Position numbers and translations under genes: made by a program. A stretch of DNA of 51,831 nt. It comes from Gnetum montanum. Its lineage: Eukaryota > Streptophyta > Gnetopsida > Gnetales > Gnetaceae. Below are positions 12,788 through 24,287 of this stretch, in pieces (the stretch's first letter is position 1; every line of letters begins with the position of its first letter). The notes under the pieces are model-generated. The model saw nothing but the letters and a program-made list of their open reading frames with translations, ran no database searches and was not told the origin of the DNA. The stretch lies in NCBI GenBank assembly GCA_015680685.1, contig MNCI01033650.1, positions 189,104-240,934 of the forward strand, given 5' to 3'.

Positions 12788-13756
12788 TGTGGATCAAGAA
12801 CATAGAAGGAGGGTTGATTAAGTTCCCCAATTGAAATTGCATCTATCACATAAAAACACCATATTTTTAAGGTGGTTCCCCAACTTGGGTACTTCCATAC
12901 TCAGAGGGTAGAATCTGTGCATACCTCCAAACTTTGTTTCTCAATAAAATATGGTTTGAAGCATATCACACCTTATACAAGATCTAAGCTCCACACTAGT
13001 GTTTCATTACTGTGAAACCACTCAACCCCACAACGTCCAAACATGCTCAATGTGGATTCCTTCTTGCAAGAATCACATCAACTATGTAGGGCTACAAGAA
13101 AAAGAAAAACATACAAGGAAATAATGTAACTAAATTTACAAGTCCTTATCATTGAAGCTCAATACAACATACAACCAAGAAAATGATGTTACAATGAAGA
13201 AAAAGAATACAATAGCATAGAGTAGACAATGATTGATCTTGTGTGAATAATGCTTGCAAAATTCCAAAGATTTTGGTATCTTCTTATAGCTTTGGAGTTT
13301 CCAAAAACTCCTCAAATTTCATGTAATGGCTACCAAACAGCTAGTGTAGACATCTCTTTCTAAGTTGAAACACCTACTTGATATTGGCCTTAATTCAAGA
13401 AAGGCATCTCATTAAAAAATGGAACATCTTCTATGGGATGTCTCTAGAAAGATGTCTACTATTTTTGGGAGACATCTCCTCAAATTTTGAGCTCTATCTT
13501 CTAAGGATTTCCCCTATCATTTTCCCTTCTTTCCAGTCCTTAGAGCATCCTCATGTAAGTTGTAGCCTCTGTTCTCATCCATGCTCTCATCTTGGCCCAT
13601 GTAATCTTCACTTTATCATCTCATTGTAGATCTTATTTTCTTGAGTTCTCAAATCTCATATGAAGTTCTTATTCATGTCCTACAAACACATTATCCACAA
13701 TAAACATTCTATTTTCTCCATTTTCCTTAAGGTTTTGACATACCAAAACATCAATA
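12788..13756 (-). repeat. 5' LTR of copia element C1
   Basis: About 0.97 kb, the partner of 8208-9298. It is adjacent to the PBS-like site. It is shorter than the other LTR, mainly through indels such as the one near 13020, and many scattered differences point to an old insertion. Confidence 0.8.
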
Positions 13757-13784
13757 TGGTATAGGGAATACTTGTTGCTTATCA
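13757..13784 (+). repeat. 3' end of LTR A of G1, resumed after C1
   Basis: After the target duplication tggta, the bases tagggaatacttgttgcttatca align with the LTR end at 165-191 (aagggtaccttgccactcatca). This completes LTR A and gives the right boundary of G1. Confidence 0.5.
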
Positions 13785-13890
13785 AAAGGCCACTCAATTC
13801 TATAAATAGAGATATCTGCTCATATCATAAGATGAAACTTTTATTTTTTTTGTTTTCCATTTTCATCCTTGAAATTTCTTTGTACAAGAA
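13785..13890. other. short spacer between elements G1 and G2
   Basis: About 105 bp of AT-rich DNA with a run of T. No feature recognised. Its last five bases (aagaa) match aagag after LTR C and so look like the left target duplication of G2. Confidence 0.4.
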
Positions 13891-14450
13891 TAATGAATCA
13901 CTATTAACTAAATGCATCAACATAGCCTTGTCGACATAGCCTCATCGATGCATGATCACATGCATCAACACAAAGTTAAGTCAAGCCTATATAAATGCAT
14001 GTACCCATTGCATTTAGGGTATGTTAAGTTACTAGTGTAGCAAAGCTCTTGTAGTTTTCTTTCTCTAGAGTTAGAATATTTTCTAATTGTCTACAATATG
14101 AACTAAAGTAATTATACGAATATTTATTCAAACATCATGTACTTGAACACATTGATGTGACTAGCAATAAAGATGACATTATTGACATTTATTGTAGCAC
14201 TTGGAATAGATCAATTTTTTTACTTGCACTTTGGTATCAATGCACTTTAAATTCTTGTCTTAATTAATTAATACCTTTAATAATGAACACATAAGTACAA
14301 CTACTTCAAGCATACCATTTAATGCTTGGTAATCCCAGTAGGGCCATTTGGTACACTTAGCAACTATCACTTGGTAACCTAGTAGCTTTAGTATGAGTTC
14401 AGGATGTGTATAAAAAGTGGGCCCAAATACTAGGGAAATGAAAGAAAACA
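13891..14450 (+). repeat. 5' LTR of G2 (LTR B), truncated
   Basis: Starting taatgaatcactattaacta, it matches LTR C (tgatgaatcactatcaacta) and runs in register to about 14440, including a TATA-like tatataaat at 13988-13996 and the repeated cacttggtaacc(t)agtag blocks. It lacks roughly the last 350 bp present in LTR A and LTR C, and no PBS follows, so the LTR 3' end and leader are deleted. Confidence 0.7.
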
Positions 14451-14459
14451 TTATGCTTC

Positions 14460-16930
14460 CTTTCAATCAATCTATTCCTACCATGTTAATGAACAATCTC
14501 ATCAAGCTAGGCATCGTTGCACTTAACATAGAGTATGAGGTCCAAGACCACATCCATCGAGATTATCATCTTACCAATGCCCAATGAAGGAAGGATCAAT
14601 AGATGGAAGCATAATATAAGGATTATAAAGGCAAGGGGGTCCCAACCCAATTATTCTTGCAACAATATAAAGAAGGCAAGGACTTCCTTTTAGGATAATC
14701 CCAATACATATACTCTCCTCCTTTCTATGTTGGGAAGATCCTTAGCAGAGATTACAATCAATTGTGGACAACCTGGATGAGGGAAAGAATGGTTCTCAAG
14801 ATCAAGGGACCTTAAAAGATAACAACCACAACCATTCACCCAAAATCAAGGATAATGATAAGTATAAAGATAAGGACAATAAAAGGATCATAGTATGGAT
14901 TGAAGAAGAGGAACTAGCAAGCATCATTCTAATGTTAATTCCCCTTCTTCCTCTTCCTCATTTTCATCCTCATTTCGTTCCTCCTCCAATTCTAATAAGC
15001 ACATCATAGGCCAAGAAAAAGGAAAGAATAGCCATGATCAGGATGGATATGAATAGTGAGATAGAGATTATTGCAGATCCCACTGGGGTAGTAGAGAATA
15101 GGGGTAAGAATAGCAACAAATGGAGGAGCATCATAGAGAAAGAAGACATAGTAGGACTCACCATAGACATCATAGCCATAACAGGGACTACCAAGACCAT
15201 TATGACTATGATGAACCTCTACTAACTACCAAAAATATTTTAAACATCTTAGAGGTAAATAGAATCCCAACTAGGCACTTGAAAGATAGTTGATTCAAGC
15301 ATCTAAATATGAATAATATTCCAAGATTTAAAGGGGGATATAACTTAGATCCACATAATCATCTACAACCTTTTCATGATGCATGTGCCTTACAAAATAT
15401 TGAAAATGGATGGCAAAAGCTAAAACTATTCTTGAGGATACTCATTGAGAAAGTTGAAAGTTAGTATCAATATTTAGAACTGGAATCTCTTTACTAATGG
15501 AGTACAATGCTAGAGATTTTCAAAGACAAGTACAAAATCTACTCCAGAGTGTCCAACCTATAGAGATAGATCCAAGTATGAAAATAAGAAAATCGTGAAT
15601 CCTTGGGTGTAGCCTTGGGTAGGTACTATTCTCTTTTGCACCAATGCCCAAGTCATGGATACTCCCAAAGGGATCAACTACTCTATATCATAGATGGACT
15701 CATAAATGAAATAAGAAAAATTCTTAGGATCTACACCGAAGGGAAATTTTTAAGCTACAAGTCCATTAGATCCAAATGCTAATTGATCAAGTGGCCAAAG
15801 AAGAAGATAAATTCAAAAGACATGAAAGTATAGAAGAGTACAATAGGGACCCCTTCATTCACAAAAGGGAGGTGTGTTTTTATGACAATGAGGAGGAGGC
15901 ACTACTTGATGAAATGGTGTAGAGGAAAACCTTCCTGATACATAAATATTTTACAAAAGATATCGGCTAAGGTAGAAAAGATGTGGAAATCCTAAGATGA
16001 GAAGTTCCAAACAACTCTGGAGATTGTAGAGAAACAAAGAAATCATGGGGATAATGGTCAAGAAAGAAGGAAGAAAAAGGATACAAAACATATATATCAT
16101 AGAAACAAAGGCAAAGCTATAGAAGTAGATGAGGTTGTAGATTTTGAAATAGATTATGATGGTTATGACATTTTCCAATACAAACATACTAAGGGATGTT
16201 GGCCAATGATGTCACATATGCAAGAATCTGAGGTGTATGCTTTAAATCCTATATTGGCAAAATAACAAGTACCCAAGTGGTTGCCTTATCCACAAAGCAA
16301 CTATAGGTAATAGTTCCACCAACATATGTATTATCTGAGTGAAGTGCCTCCTCAACTTCAAGATCAATATCAGTAGTGGCAACACCCACAATTGTGGGGG
16401 ATGGCACCACCACAATAGCAATATCCTTACAGGTAACCTAATCCTTATGGGTACTATGTAGAATAGCTTGTATCCTCACATGAATTTGTTAGCCACAGGT
16501 CCTTTCCTTATGACTACTACCCTTCAAAATTTTACATAGCACCTTCTCTAAGGAGGGAATCTCCTTTTTCCTTCTATCCTTCTCAACACTCATCAACTCC
16601 TATATTATAATTGACCATGCCTTTTTTACCTACTCCATCTATGCAAGGTGAAATTTCCACATAGCCATAGCAAAGAAATGTTGCAAGGGCAATGAATCTA
16701 CAATCAAATATCCATCCAAGTAGTCCTAAATCCAATCCTTATAAAAGTCCATTCTTCAAGACTAGTAGTCCCATAAAGCCCTCACAAACACCTATGGCTA
16801 CCAACCCTACTACTTCTACCTTTGAAAATCTTACTGAGCTACCTTCAAACCAAAAATCTTCCCAAATCCAAATTATCATGTTGACCCATGTGTTCACAGA
16901 TTGGAAAAATTCTGGCCACCTTCCTAGGAA
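14460..16930 (+). pseudogene. gag of G2
   Basis: This degenerate coding region holds Ty3/gypsy Gag blocks between stops. One near 15330-15420 reads FKGGYNLDPHNHLQPFHDAC. Another near 15620-15710 covers a HQCPSHGYSQRDQLLYIIDG segment that matches the conserved capsid C-terminal pattern of plant gypsy Gag. Hydrophilic lysine/arginine-rich sequence (14760-15230) precedes it, and a tyrosine/proline-rich segment follows (16300-16700). No intact zinc knuckle was seen. Part of it (15930-16620) is shared with G1. Confidence 0.55.
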
Positions 16931-16939
16931 GTGATCTAA

Positions 16940-17260
16940 TCCTAGGAGCCCCCTCATCTACTCATAGATCGTAGGAAATGAACCATGCAAGGCTCTTTTG
17001 GACTCAGGTTCCAAAGTTAACTTAATTTCCCAAGAAATGTACAAGGCTTGGAACTTGCCTCCTTTGAAAAAGTGCAACATAAGATTAGAGCTGGAAAATC
17101 AATCCATCACTATCTCTCTAGGATTAATGAAGGACATTGTGAACACCATTTATAGGTAGTCCTATCTTACTGATTTCCTAATGATCCATGTGAAGAATTG
17201 TAATGGGAACTTTCCTATCATTATGGAAAGGGCATCGTTAAGCACAATAAATGCTAGAAT
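16940..17260 (+). pseudogene. aspartic protease of G2
   Basis: The frame starting near 16970 reads NEPCKALLDSGSKVNLIS, with the retroviral-type D-S-G active-site triad at 17001-17009, followed by an LGLMKDIV segment typical of the second half of the domain. It would cleave the Gag-Pol polyprotein. A stop near 17157 breaks the frame. Confidence 0.65.
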
Positions 17261-17269
17261 GGAGATTTG

Positions 17270-18535
17270 AGACATTTCCTTGGAATTTTCCAAGGAAAAT
17301 AAATTTGGAATAGTGAAGAAGAAGAGAGTTCCATGTATGACATACAACAACACAAGGTGCCATTACGTGCAAAGACTATGGACCATCAATCACACATCAC
17401 TTCAAGCATATAGTCAATGTGCTAAAATAGTAGTGATTCAAAGGTGCCTGTATGCAGTAGTCACAAAACTAGAAGGTATCCTATGACTAATAATAGATGA
17501 TAAAACCAAATCAAATATGTGCATGGAACTAGCTAAGATCCTCACCAAAACTTATGTGGAAAGCATGGATAAAATGGTGCAACTCCATCACAAACTCTCA
17601 AATGCACAAAGCGAAATGGACTAAGGAGAGTTGGAGATTCCTAATAACTTCAAACAAGAGTCCCTTGAATTAAAATCTCTACTAGTAGGCATAGAATATG
17701 ATTTTCTTAATAATGGCAAGCCGATAATCATCAATTTCAGACTTGCTCCTGAAAAAAAAATAGAAATTGTTGGAAGTGGTGAACAAATGACTAAAAACAT
17801 TTTCTTGGTTATATCATGAGCTTGCAAGAATAGATCCTCAATTTTGCTAATACCATATCCACACAGACTCCTCCATTAAGCCAAAGAGACAACCACAATG
17901 ACAATTGAACCCTATGCTCAAACAAATTATCTAGGAGATTGAGCAACTCCTCAAAGATGGGTCAAATGAGTTAGCCCACTCGTTATTGTTTCAAAGAAAG
18001 GAGGAAAATGAAGAGTCTACATAGACTTTCAACTATTGAACATGGCAACATACAAGGACCACTTTCCACTACCCTTTGTGGACTAGTTGTTGGACATCAT
18101 AGCAAGGCATTGCAATTACAACATCCCTGATGGATATAGTGGCTATAACCAAATCTAGATAACATAGGAGAACGAGGCTAAGACTACATTCACAAGTCCC
18201 TGAGGGACTTTTGCATACAGGAAGATACTCTTTGGCCTATGCAATGTGCTTGCCACATTCCAACGTTTGGTCCTCATCATCTTTCAAGAACAAATTAGTA
18301 ATGGGATAGAAGTCTTTATGGATGACTTCTCTACCTATGGGGCTACATTTAAGAAAGGCTTAAACTACCTTGAGCAAGTACTTGAAAGATATATGAAGAC
18401 AAATTTGTGACTCAACTAGCAAAAGAGCCATTTAATGGTCCAAGAAGACATTATCTTGGGGCATAGAATTTCCAATGAATGGATTGAGGTGGACTCAAAA
18501 AAAGTATAGGGTATCTAAGGAATTACTAGGAAACC
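17270..18535 (+). pseudogene. protease-RT linker and N-terminal reverse transcriptase of G2
   Basis: After a linker (17280-17830) the RT begins near 17930. Readable blocks are SPLVIVSKKGGK, VYIDFQLLNMATYKDHFPLP, AYRKILFGLCNVLATFQR and the catalytic FMDDFS at 18315-18332 (two aspartates present), then LGHRISNEWIEVDSKKV. The FMDDFS form and the LGH block are typical of the Athila/Tat side of gypsy. The frame is broken by stops such as TAG for Q. The RT is cut at 18535 by N1, and its C-terminal part continues at 24268. Confidence 0.7.
18516..18535 (+). repeat. left copy of the 20-bp direct repeat flanking N1
   Basis: Sequence taaggaattactaggaaacc, with a partner at 24268-24287 (taaggaatcactaggaaacc); 19 of 20 bases agree. 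Both encode the same RT peptide GITRKP in the same frame. Confidence 0.8.
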
Positions 18536-20928
18536 TATAACAAACCACTTTTCCTTGAGTTTTTTTGTTAATAATTATAATAGTCTTTTTGTGTATTTGT
18601 GTGCATGTTTTGTTGACAAGTTGTGTGTGTGCTTTGTTTGGACTGTGGTGAAAATGGATAATTGGAATAGTAATAAATTTGTTGAAATTTTTTTTAAATG
18701 TATTATGATTAAATGTTTAAATACATTATGCATAAGAAATATGATTTGCAATACATGTTGGGAATGTTTTAGAATAATAATAATAAATGATATATGGGAA
18801 AACAAAATATTTTCTATTCTATTTCAATAGAGATGCTGAGAAAGAGAGGACAATGTTCTAAAGTGTGCCTCAAGAGCTGAAACATGTATGTTGAGATGCA
18901 AATAAATGCTCATATTGAGGAACTTGACCTATGAATCAAGCTAGAAGAACTTGACCCATGAATTAGGGATATTTTGTGCAAATACTGTAGCTTTATATTT
19001 TATTTTATCTAAATGTGATGCATTGCTCTTTTTAGTTTAAAATAGTAGAGTATAATTACCCTCTCCATTGCTATAGAAAGGTCACATGATGACCTTTTAG
19101 GGCTCTTAAGATGATGGGAAAATTCACATTGTTGATGACCTAAAAAAGAAGGTGCCTTATTTGATTATGTATCTTGAACTTTGTTTTATCATGAATCTAT
19201 TTAAAAAATCTTTCCTTGCATCTTATGACAATTCCAAATGATAAAGAGATAGATATTATGCCAGAATGTTCTATAATTATCAAGAAAATTGAACTTGAGA
19301 TCTAACAAAATCTAAATTCTGAAATATCAAAAATTTTTGATTTAGGAATTGAACTTGCAACCTATGAATATACATATTTTATTGATTTTATTATAGTGAT
19401 CATGAAGAGAATTAAACTCATGACCCATTGAGAGAGAGAGAGAGAGAGAGAACTTTAAAAAGAAAGAAAAGAATATGAATAGTCCCCAAGAAGTTAGTTA
19501 TAAGAAACTATTCATTATCCCTCATTCCACCTACAAATAGGAAGAGAGAGAGAGAGAGAGAGAGAACTTTAAAAAAGAAAGAAAAGAATACAAATAGTCC
19601 CTAAGAAGTTAGTTACAAGAAACCATTCATTATCCCTCATTCCACCTACAAATAGGAAGAGGAGGAGAGGGAAAAAAGGAGGATACACAAGACAAAAGTA
19701 GCTGTGTAGAACACAACAAAAAGAGGGATACAGCAACAAGGAGTGTGGTTGAGAAGGGAGAGTGGATTGTGGTTGCTACAAGAGATAGCAAGGAGAAAGA
19801 AATCAAGGATGGCATAACAATCCAATATTCTGATAATTCCACCTTGTAAGCAAGATATCTAAGTAAGGAGGTAAAATTATCTATCTCTATTATGTTTGAT
19901 AATGGCTAGCAATGACTGATTTTCTCAAACTTTTCTTTTCTTACTTGTTTAACCACCTTCACAATGCTTATATGAAAATATCAAGATTGTTGTTGTAAGC
20001 TTAGATTTTTTTTCAAATCATTTATTACCCTTTTTTGGATCTCTCCACCCATCCTCTACACTCTCACACCTAAATGACTTGGATGAGAGTTGTTTCTGTA
20101 ACGATTCAAAAACACCCATAATGATTTGGGGCATTTTTGGCAAAAGATTTCCAACAGGGGCTATGGATCCCTAATGTGAGGATTGGTACCACTGGTAGAA
20201 AGTGAGAGTATCCTTCGGCCCATAAATAATTCTGAGTTGTTGAATTCTTGGATTTTGGTTGGAATTCAGTTGATAAACCCTTCCCCTTTAAATGCATAAA
20301 TCTTGGATTTGAATCTTGAATTATACTTTTTTTTTCTTCCTATACCTTCTCAAGTCTGATTTTAATATCTTTCTATAAGTTGATGGAGTGGAAGAAAACC
20401 TAGGATGTTAATTTCTAGTTGTGATTTATCTATTCTCTACTATTGAACATATGAATTTCCTAATTAAATGATTACTGGTAAAATGGTTACAAGAGTTAAA
20501 TTTGTATCATGTTTTTGTGTGTGGCTGGAAATTATAAAATATTGTTATGTGATTGAAAAAATATGAGATTATTAATTTATCTACTTTTGTGGTCATTTCT
20601 TTGGTTTTCAAATATGGAGATATCCTGATTAAATATTTCTTTTAGGTTGCATAATAAAAAGTTTGATTTTTTTAATCTAATGAATCTTGCACAGATATTT
20701 TACTATGCCTATTTCTTTTTAAAATTTATCTCTTAATTCTTAAATTAATATTGATTGACCTATTTCAGAGCTAGATCTAGGCACTATTGATTTCATTTTA
20801 ATTTTATAGGTTAATGTTTGTTTGATTATAAGAGAAAGAAAGCCACCTGGGCATTTTCTTCTTTCAACTAGCTTTCTTTCTAGGGGGCTTTAGGTGTTAG
20901 CTCTTGCTCCCTATGAATAGGTGTTACA
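18536..20928 (+). repeat. 5' LTR of N1 (about 2.4 kb)
   Basis: The whole segment aligns in reverse orientation with the solo LTR 34922-37179. It starts tataacaaaccactt (solo copy tgtaatgaatcactt) and ends aggtgttaca just before the PBS. It contains a 114-bp tandem duplication with GA microsatellites (19430-19656) that the solo copy lacks. This accounts for most of the length difference. Confidence 0.85.
19430..19656 (+). repeat. 114-bp tandem duplication with (GA)n tract in the N1 LTR
   Basis: Two units begin with runs of GA (19430-19451 and 19543-19565), each followed by aactttaaaa and the same tail to ctacaaataggaag. Corresponding points are 114 bases apart. Confidence 0.85.
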
Positions 20929-20931
20929 TTT

Positions 20932-20942
20932 TGGTATCAGAG
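20932..20942 (+). promoter_or_regulatory. primer-binding site of N1
   Basis: Bases tggtatcagag match the plant initiator Met tRNA 3' end complement and begin 3 nt after the LTR end. It sets the LTR boundary at 20928. Confidence 0.8.
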
Positions 20943-21198
20943 TGCTAGGTTTGTCTTTCTTTTACATTATTTGAAACCTCTTATGAAGTCTGAATTTGTG
21001 CATTACTTGATGTGGTGTTGTTCTTTCTTTCATATGCTACAACAAATGTTCTAGCATGAGTGCAATCAATCCAAGAAACAATAGGTATCATTCATTCTTA
21101 ATCTATTACCATTCTTTTTTATAGTGGATCAACAAATTCATTTATATCAAATTTCTTGGTTAAAAGATTAGGGAGTAAAGATTCATCTCTTACCATAT

Positions 21199-21745
21199 AT
21201 GGGAAAAGTGGAGTTAGCTTCAGGTGACCATAAAGCGTTAGAGTGTTTTGTGCTTAGTTGTGAGATAAAAATCATTAATCAAATTTATGTTATGGACTTC
21301 CTTGTTATGAATTTAGGATCATACAATTTTGTTTTGGGTATGGACTGGTTGGTGAAAAATAAGGCAAAAATTGATTGTGAATAGAACTGCATATAAATTA
21401 ACAATGGAGAAATAAACCAGAAAATTTTCTGTCAACCTTGGGATTACTCAAGAAACATTATTTTTGTAAAACAAATGATGCAAGAGATTAAAATAGTAGA
21501 AGCAACATTTTTGGTCAAAATGTATGCAATTAACAGTGATAATGATTGCTAACAGGAGAAGACACTATTGGACTATCTAGTTGTAGATGAATTTAAAGAT
21601 GTGTTTACTGATGAGTTACCAGGAATGCCACGAAAAAAGAAAGGTATAGTTTAGGATTAAAATTCTTCTAGGGAGTGCTCCAGCCTCAAAGCACCATATA
21701 GAATGTCACTAGCTAAGATTTTAGAACTAGCGAATTGAGGATGTT
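21199..21745 (+). pseudogene. protease and start of RT of N1
   Basis: The first part (21199-21384) has the second half of a gypsy protease: a beta-rich segment, then VMDFLVMNLGSYNFVLGMDWL, in which LGMDWL is the usual conserved block. A stop at 21382 follows. Near 21585-21645 the words EFKDVFTDELPGMP match the RT N-terminal entry sequence of chromoviruses, and KAPYRMSLAKILEL near 21690-21730 continues it. The rest of RT is missing. The catalytic DTG/DSG of the protease lies upstream and was not seen. Confidence 0.65.
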
Positions 21746-21749
21746 CAAA

Positions 21750-23040
21750 GATGAGAAATTGATGGATCGTCGATACAATGTTGACTCTGCCCATGAGGGA
21801 AGGAATGCCCTTGGAGGAAGAAATTAGAGTGAATGGAAAGAGAAATAAATAGTTCTAGATGGTGATACTTGGGGTTGTTTTTCATAGGTACACCCTACTT
21901 TTCTTGATGATGTAGCTTAAATTTTCATAATTTTTGTTGTATATGTGTCTATTTCATCTAATCTTTCTCCTTGCTATGTTGGTATTTGTATGCTTGCTCT
22001 AGGTCGAGCTTGGTATTAAGTGTGTCATGAACATCAAATAATGTGTATGCATTCTCCTTTATTTCAATTTTGCTTACTACTATACCAGTATTTGTATGCT
22101 TGCTCTAGGTAGAGCTTGACATTAGGTGAGTCATGGCCATCAAATAATGTGTAAGCTTTTCAAATAACTTTAATTTTACTTACATAGAAACAGCAGTAAA
22201 AGTTAATTGTTTAAGAGGTGTGACACGAATCAAATAATAAAGAACACTAAAATAGTGGTTGCATTGCCCCAGCATTAGTGCACCCACACCATATCACTTG
22301 GAAAATTATGGTTATGAGAAATGTGAACTTCCTGAGATGTTATAGGATTTTAAACTTATAATATCAAAATGTTAACTCTAGAAATGAAACTTACAATACT
22401 GAAATGTTAACCCTAGAAATGTAATTTTTGCTCAAATTTGCTATACAAGGTGCCTTGACTTTCAACAAACATTTTTTAAATGGAAAATTGTAGGCTATCA
22501 AAGATGATGATGGATATCACACATTTAAATTAGTTTCTTTCAAAATATCTTTTGGTTGCTCCTTTCAAAATTCACTTTCATTTTTCTCTGCTATGAATGT
22601 TTGCTTTTATTTCTCAACAAACTTTGTATGTTCTTTTTTCATCTTTAATAGAATGTAGATTAATTAATTGAAAATAAAAAACTATATTCAAAATAATTTA
22701 AGCTTGAAAAAGAAACAAAGACACATATACTAAAACAAAGGTTAAAAGGAGTACTGTTAACAAAGCAAAAGCTTTAAGATGAAAACAAATTATTTATGTT
22801 TTTTTTTTTGCTATGTTAAAGAAGATATCTTTGCTTCTGCACTTTTTGAATAGATACAAAGAAAAAATGAGTTAAATTTTAGTGAAATAGTTGAAACACA
22901 CTTTGTAGTTGCTAATCAAATAGTTGAAATATCCTTCAATGTGAGCTTTTAGGTGTAACCACATTGCTAGTCATTTATGTAAGTGTGTTAGTAGTTCTCT
23001 TTTTTTTTTAAATACTCATTCCCGGCCAATCAACATTGGG
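21750..23040. other. non-coding insert or decayed pol inside N1
   Basis: No protein block is recognised. A 106-bp-period tandem repeat covers 21982-22193. The remainder is AT-rich, with several A and T runs. It lies exactly where RT and RNase H should be, so it is either replacement DNA or sequence decayed past recognition. Confidence 0.4.
21982..22193 (+). repeat. two-unit tandem repeat, period 106 bp
   Basis: The words gtatttgtatgcttgctcta (21982 and 22088) and catcaaataatgtgta recur 106 bases apart with a few differences between units. Confidence 0.75.
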
Positions 23041-23049
23041 TGGCCGCTG

Positions 23050-23945
23050 ATTATACTGTAGGCACCTACCATAGTAAACTCAAGCCTCTTAGAGATTTAT
23101 TTGATGATTCTATTTTAAACTTTCTTCAATGTTTTGTTCTAATGGAAGTTGTATGAAATGGTTGTGGAAGATTTGGTATTTATCTTAATTATGTTATTAA
23201 GGAAAAATTCAATTATTATTTGCATTGGATTCCAAGATGCTATTCTAATCTTTTTCTATAATCGTTAGCAGTAGGCAGTGAATATTCTAATGCAAATGTT
23301 AATGATCTAATTCAACAAATGCATGCCTACATAAAATAAGCTATAGATATTTTTCTTACTTTTTGCAATTTCATTTTATATGTGCAAGAACACCATGAAA
23401 TAGTTTATACAAGTCATCCAGGGCAACAATAATGCTACATGGAATCAAATAAACAATTTTGGTGGCCTAGAATGAAAAAATATGTTGTTGAGTTTGTGGC
23501 AATGTGTTTAACATGTTAGCAAGTTAAGGTTGAGCATCAAGTACCAGCAGGTCTTTTACAACCACACAATATTCCAAAATGGAAATGGGATGAGATTGGA
23601 ATATATTTTATTGTTGGGTTACCTAAAGTTCTTGGAGGATATGATTCCATAATGGTGGTAGTTGATAGGCTGACAAAATCATCACAATTCATCAAAGTGA
23701 AATCAGATTATGATGCTAAAAAGATTGCAAAAATTTATATTCAAGAAATAGTTAGGTTGCATGGCATACCTAAGAAAATCATTTCAAACAAAGATCCAAA
23801 GTTTACATCTCATTTTTGGCAAGCTATCCAGCAAGCTCTTGGAACAAAACTAAATTTCAGTATAGCCTATCATCCATAAACTGATGGTTAGTCTAAAAGA
23901 ACAAATTAGGTGGTAGAAGATCTTTTAAAAACCAATGTATTAGAT
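23050..23945 (+). pseudogene. integrase of N1
   Basis: After a decayed RNase H tail, the H-H-C-C zinc region appears at about 23385-23520 (EHHEIVYTSHPGQQ, then KQFWWPRMKKYVVEFVAMC). It is followed by LLQPHNIPKWKWDEI and the core in an open stretch at 23652-23879 (VVVDRLTKSSQFI, LHGIPKKIISNKDPKF, then the ALGTKL block). The first catalytic aspartate region, normally MDFI, reads IYFI here, which removes it. In-frame stops flank the core. It would have inserted the element's DNA into the genome. Confidence 0.75.
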
Positions 23946-24267
23946 CATCATAAAACTCGAGATAAGGTATCACGGTTATTCTAATTTTAGAAGTTGTGAC
24001 CCTATTTATACCTATATTAGCATGCTCATTCCCTTGCCTTTGCAGCTTTGGTTGCCTGGCCGCATTGCCTAAACACATTGATGAGGGGTGCAAGTCCCCA
24101 AAAACGTTTTGTGTAACAACATACATTGTGCAATGCTATGAGCTTTCTATTACTTTCTATTTAACAATTTTTCTATTTTACAGTTTCTACAGTATTTCTC
24201 TCAGCCTTCCCATTCTTTTCCTTAACGCACGAGATCTCATTAAAAATTTTAAGTTCCTAAAAAATTT
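23946..24267. other. unassigned right end of N1 insert
   Basis: A 3' LTR would be expected, but this 320-bp stretch does not resemble the 5' LTR. Near the end there is a short tandem, (a/c)taaaaattttaag, in two variants just before the 20-bp repeat. Confidence 0.35.
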
Positions 24268-24287
24268 TAAGGAATCACTAGGAAACC
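24268..24287 (+). repeat. right copy of the 20-bp direct repeat flanking N1
   Basis: Partner of 18516-18535 with a single T to C difference. The RT reading of G2 continues directly from here (GITRKPKMVKDVRS). Confidence 0.8.

Larger units (their letters stand above)
8208..13756 (-). mobile_element. Ty1/copia-type LTR retrotransposon C1, pol-less, nested in LTR A
   Basis: Direct LTR copies at 8208-9298 and 12788-13756 flank an internal region read on the minus strand: PBS-like site, gag with zinc knuckle, a gag tail, AT-rich DNA, then a polypurine tract. The insertion is flanked by gggta (8203-8207) and tggta (13757-13761), a 5-bp duplication with one mismatch. Joining the flanks restores the LTR A end. 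No protease, integrase, RT or RNase H was seen, so this is a non-autonomous or deleted copy. The PPT/LTR junction style and gag layout recall the SIRE/Maximus group, which is an inference. Confidence 0.75.
18536..24267 (+). mobile_element. nested gypsy element N1, damaged, within the RT of G2
   Basis: A 2.4-kb LTR, an initiator-Met-type PBS, a protease, the start of RT and an integrase core lie in order on the plus strand. No 3' LTR is recognisable, and a non-coding stretch replaces most of RT. Protein blocks (VDRLTKSSQFI, WWPRMKK) resemble the chromovirus side of Ty3/gypsy and differ from those of G2. Flanks are a 20-bp repeat rather than a plain 5-bp one. Confidence 0.65.

Noticed and set aside
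14970-15200. Hydrophobic minus-strand ORF resembling a small membrane protein
   Set aside because: It is the antisense of lysine/aspartate-rich gag sequence, which gives leucine/serine-rich shadows; there is no independent support.
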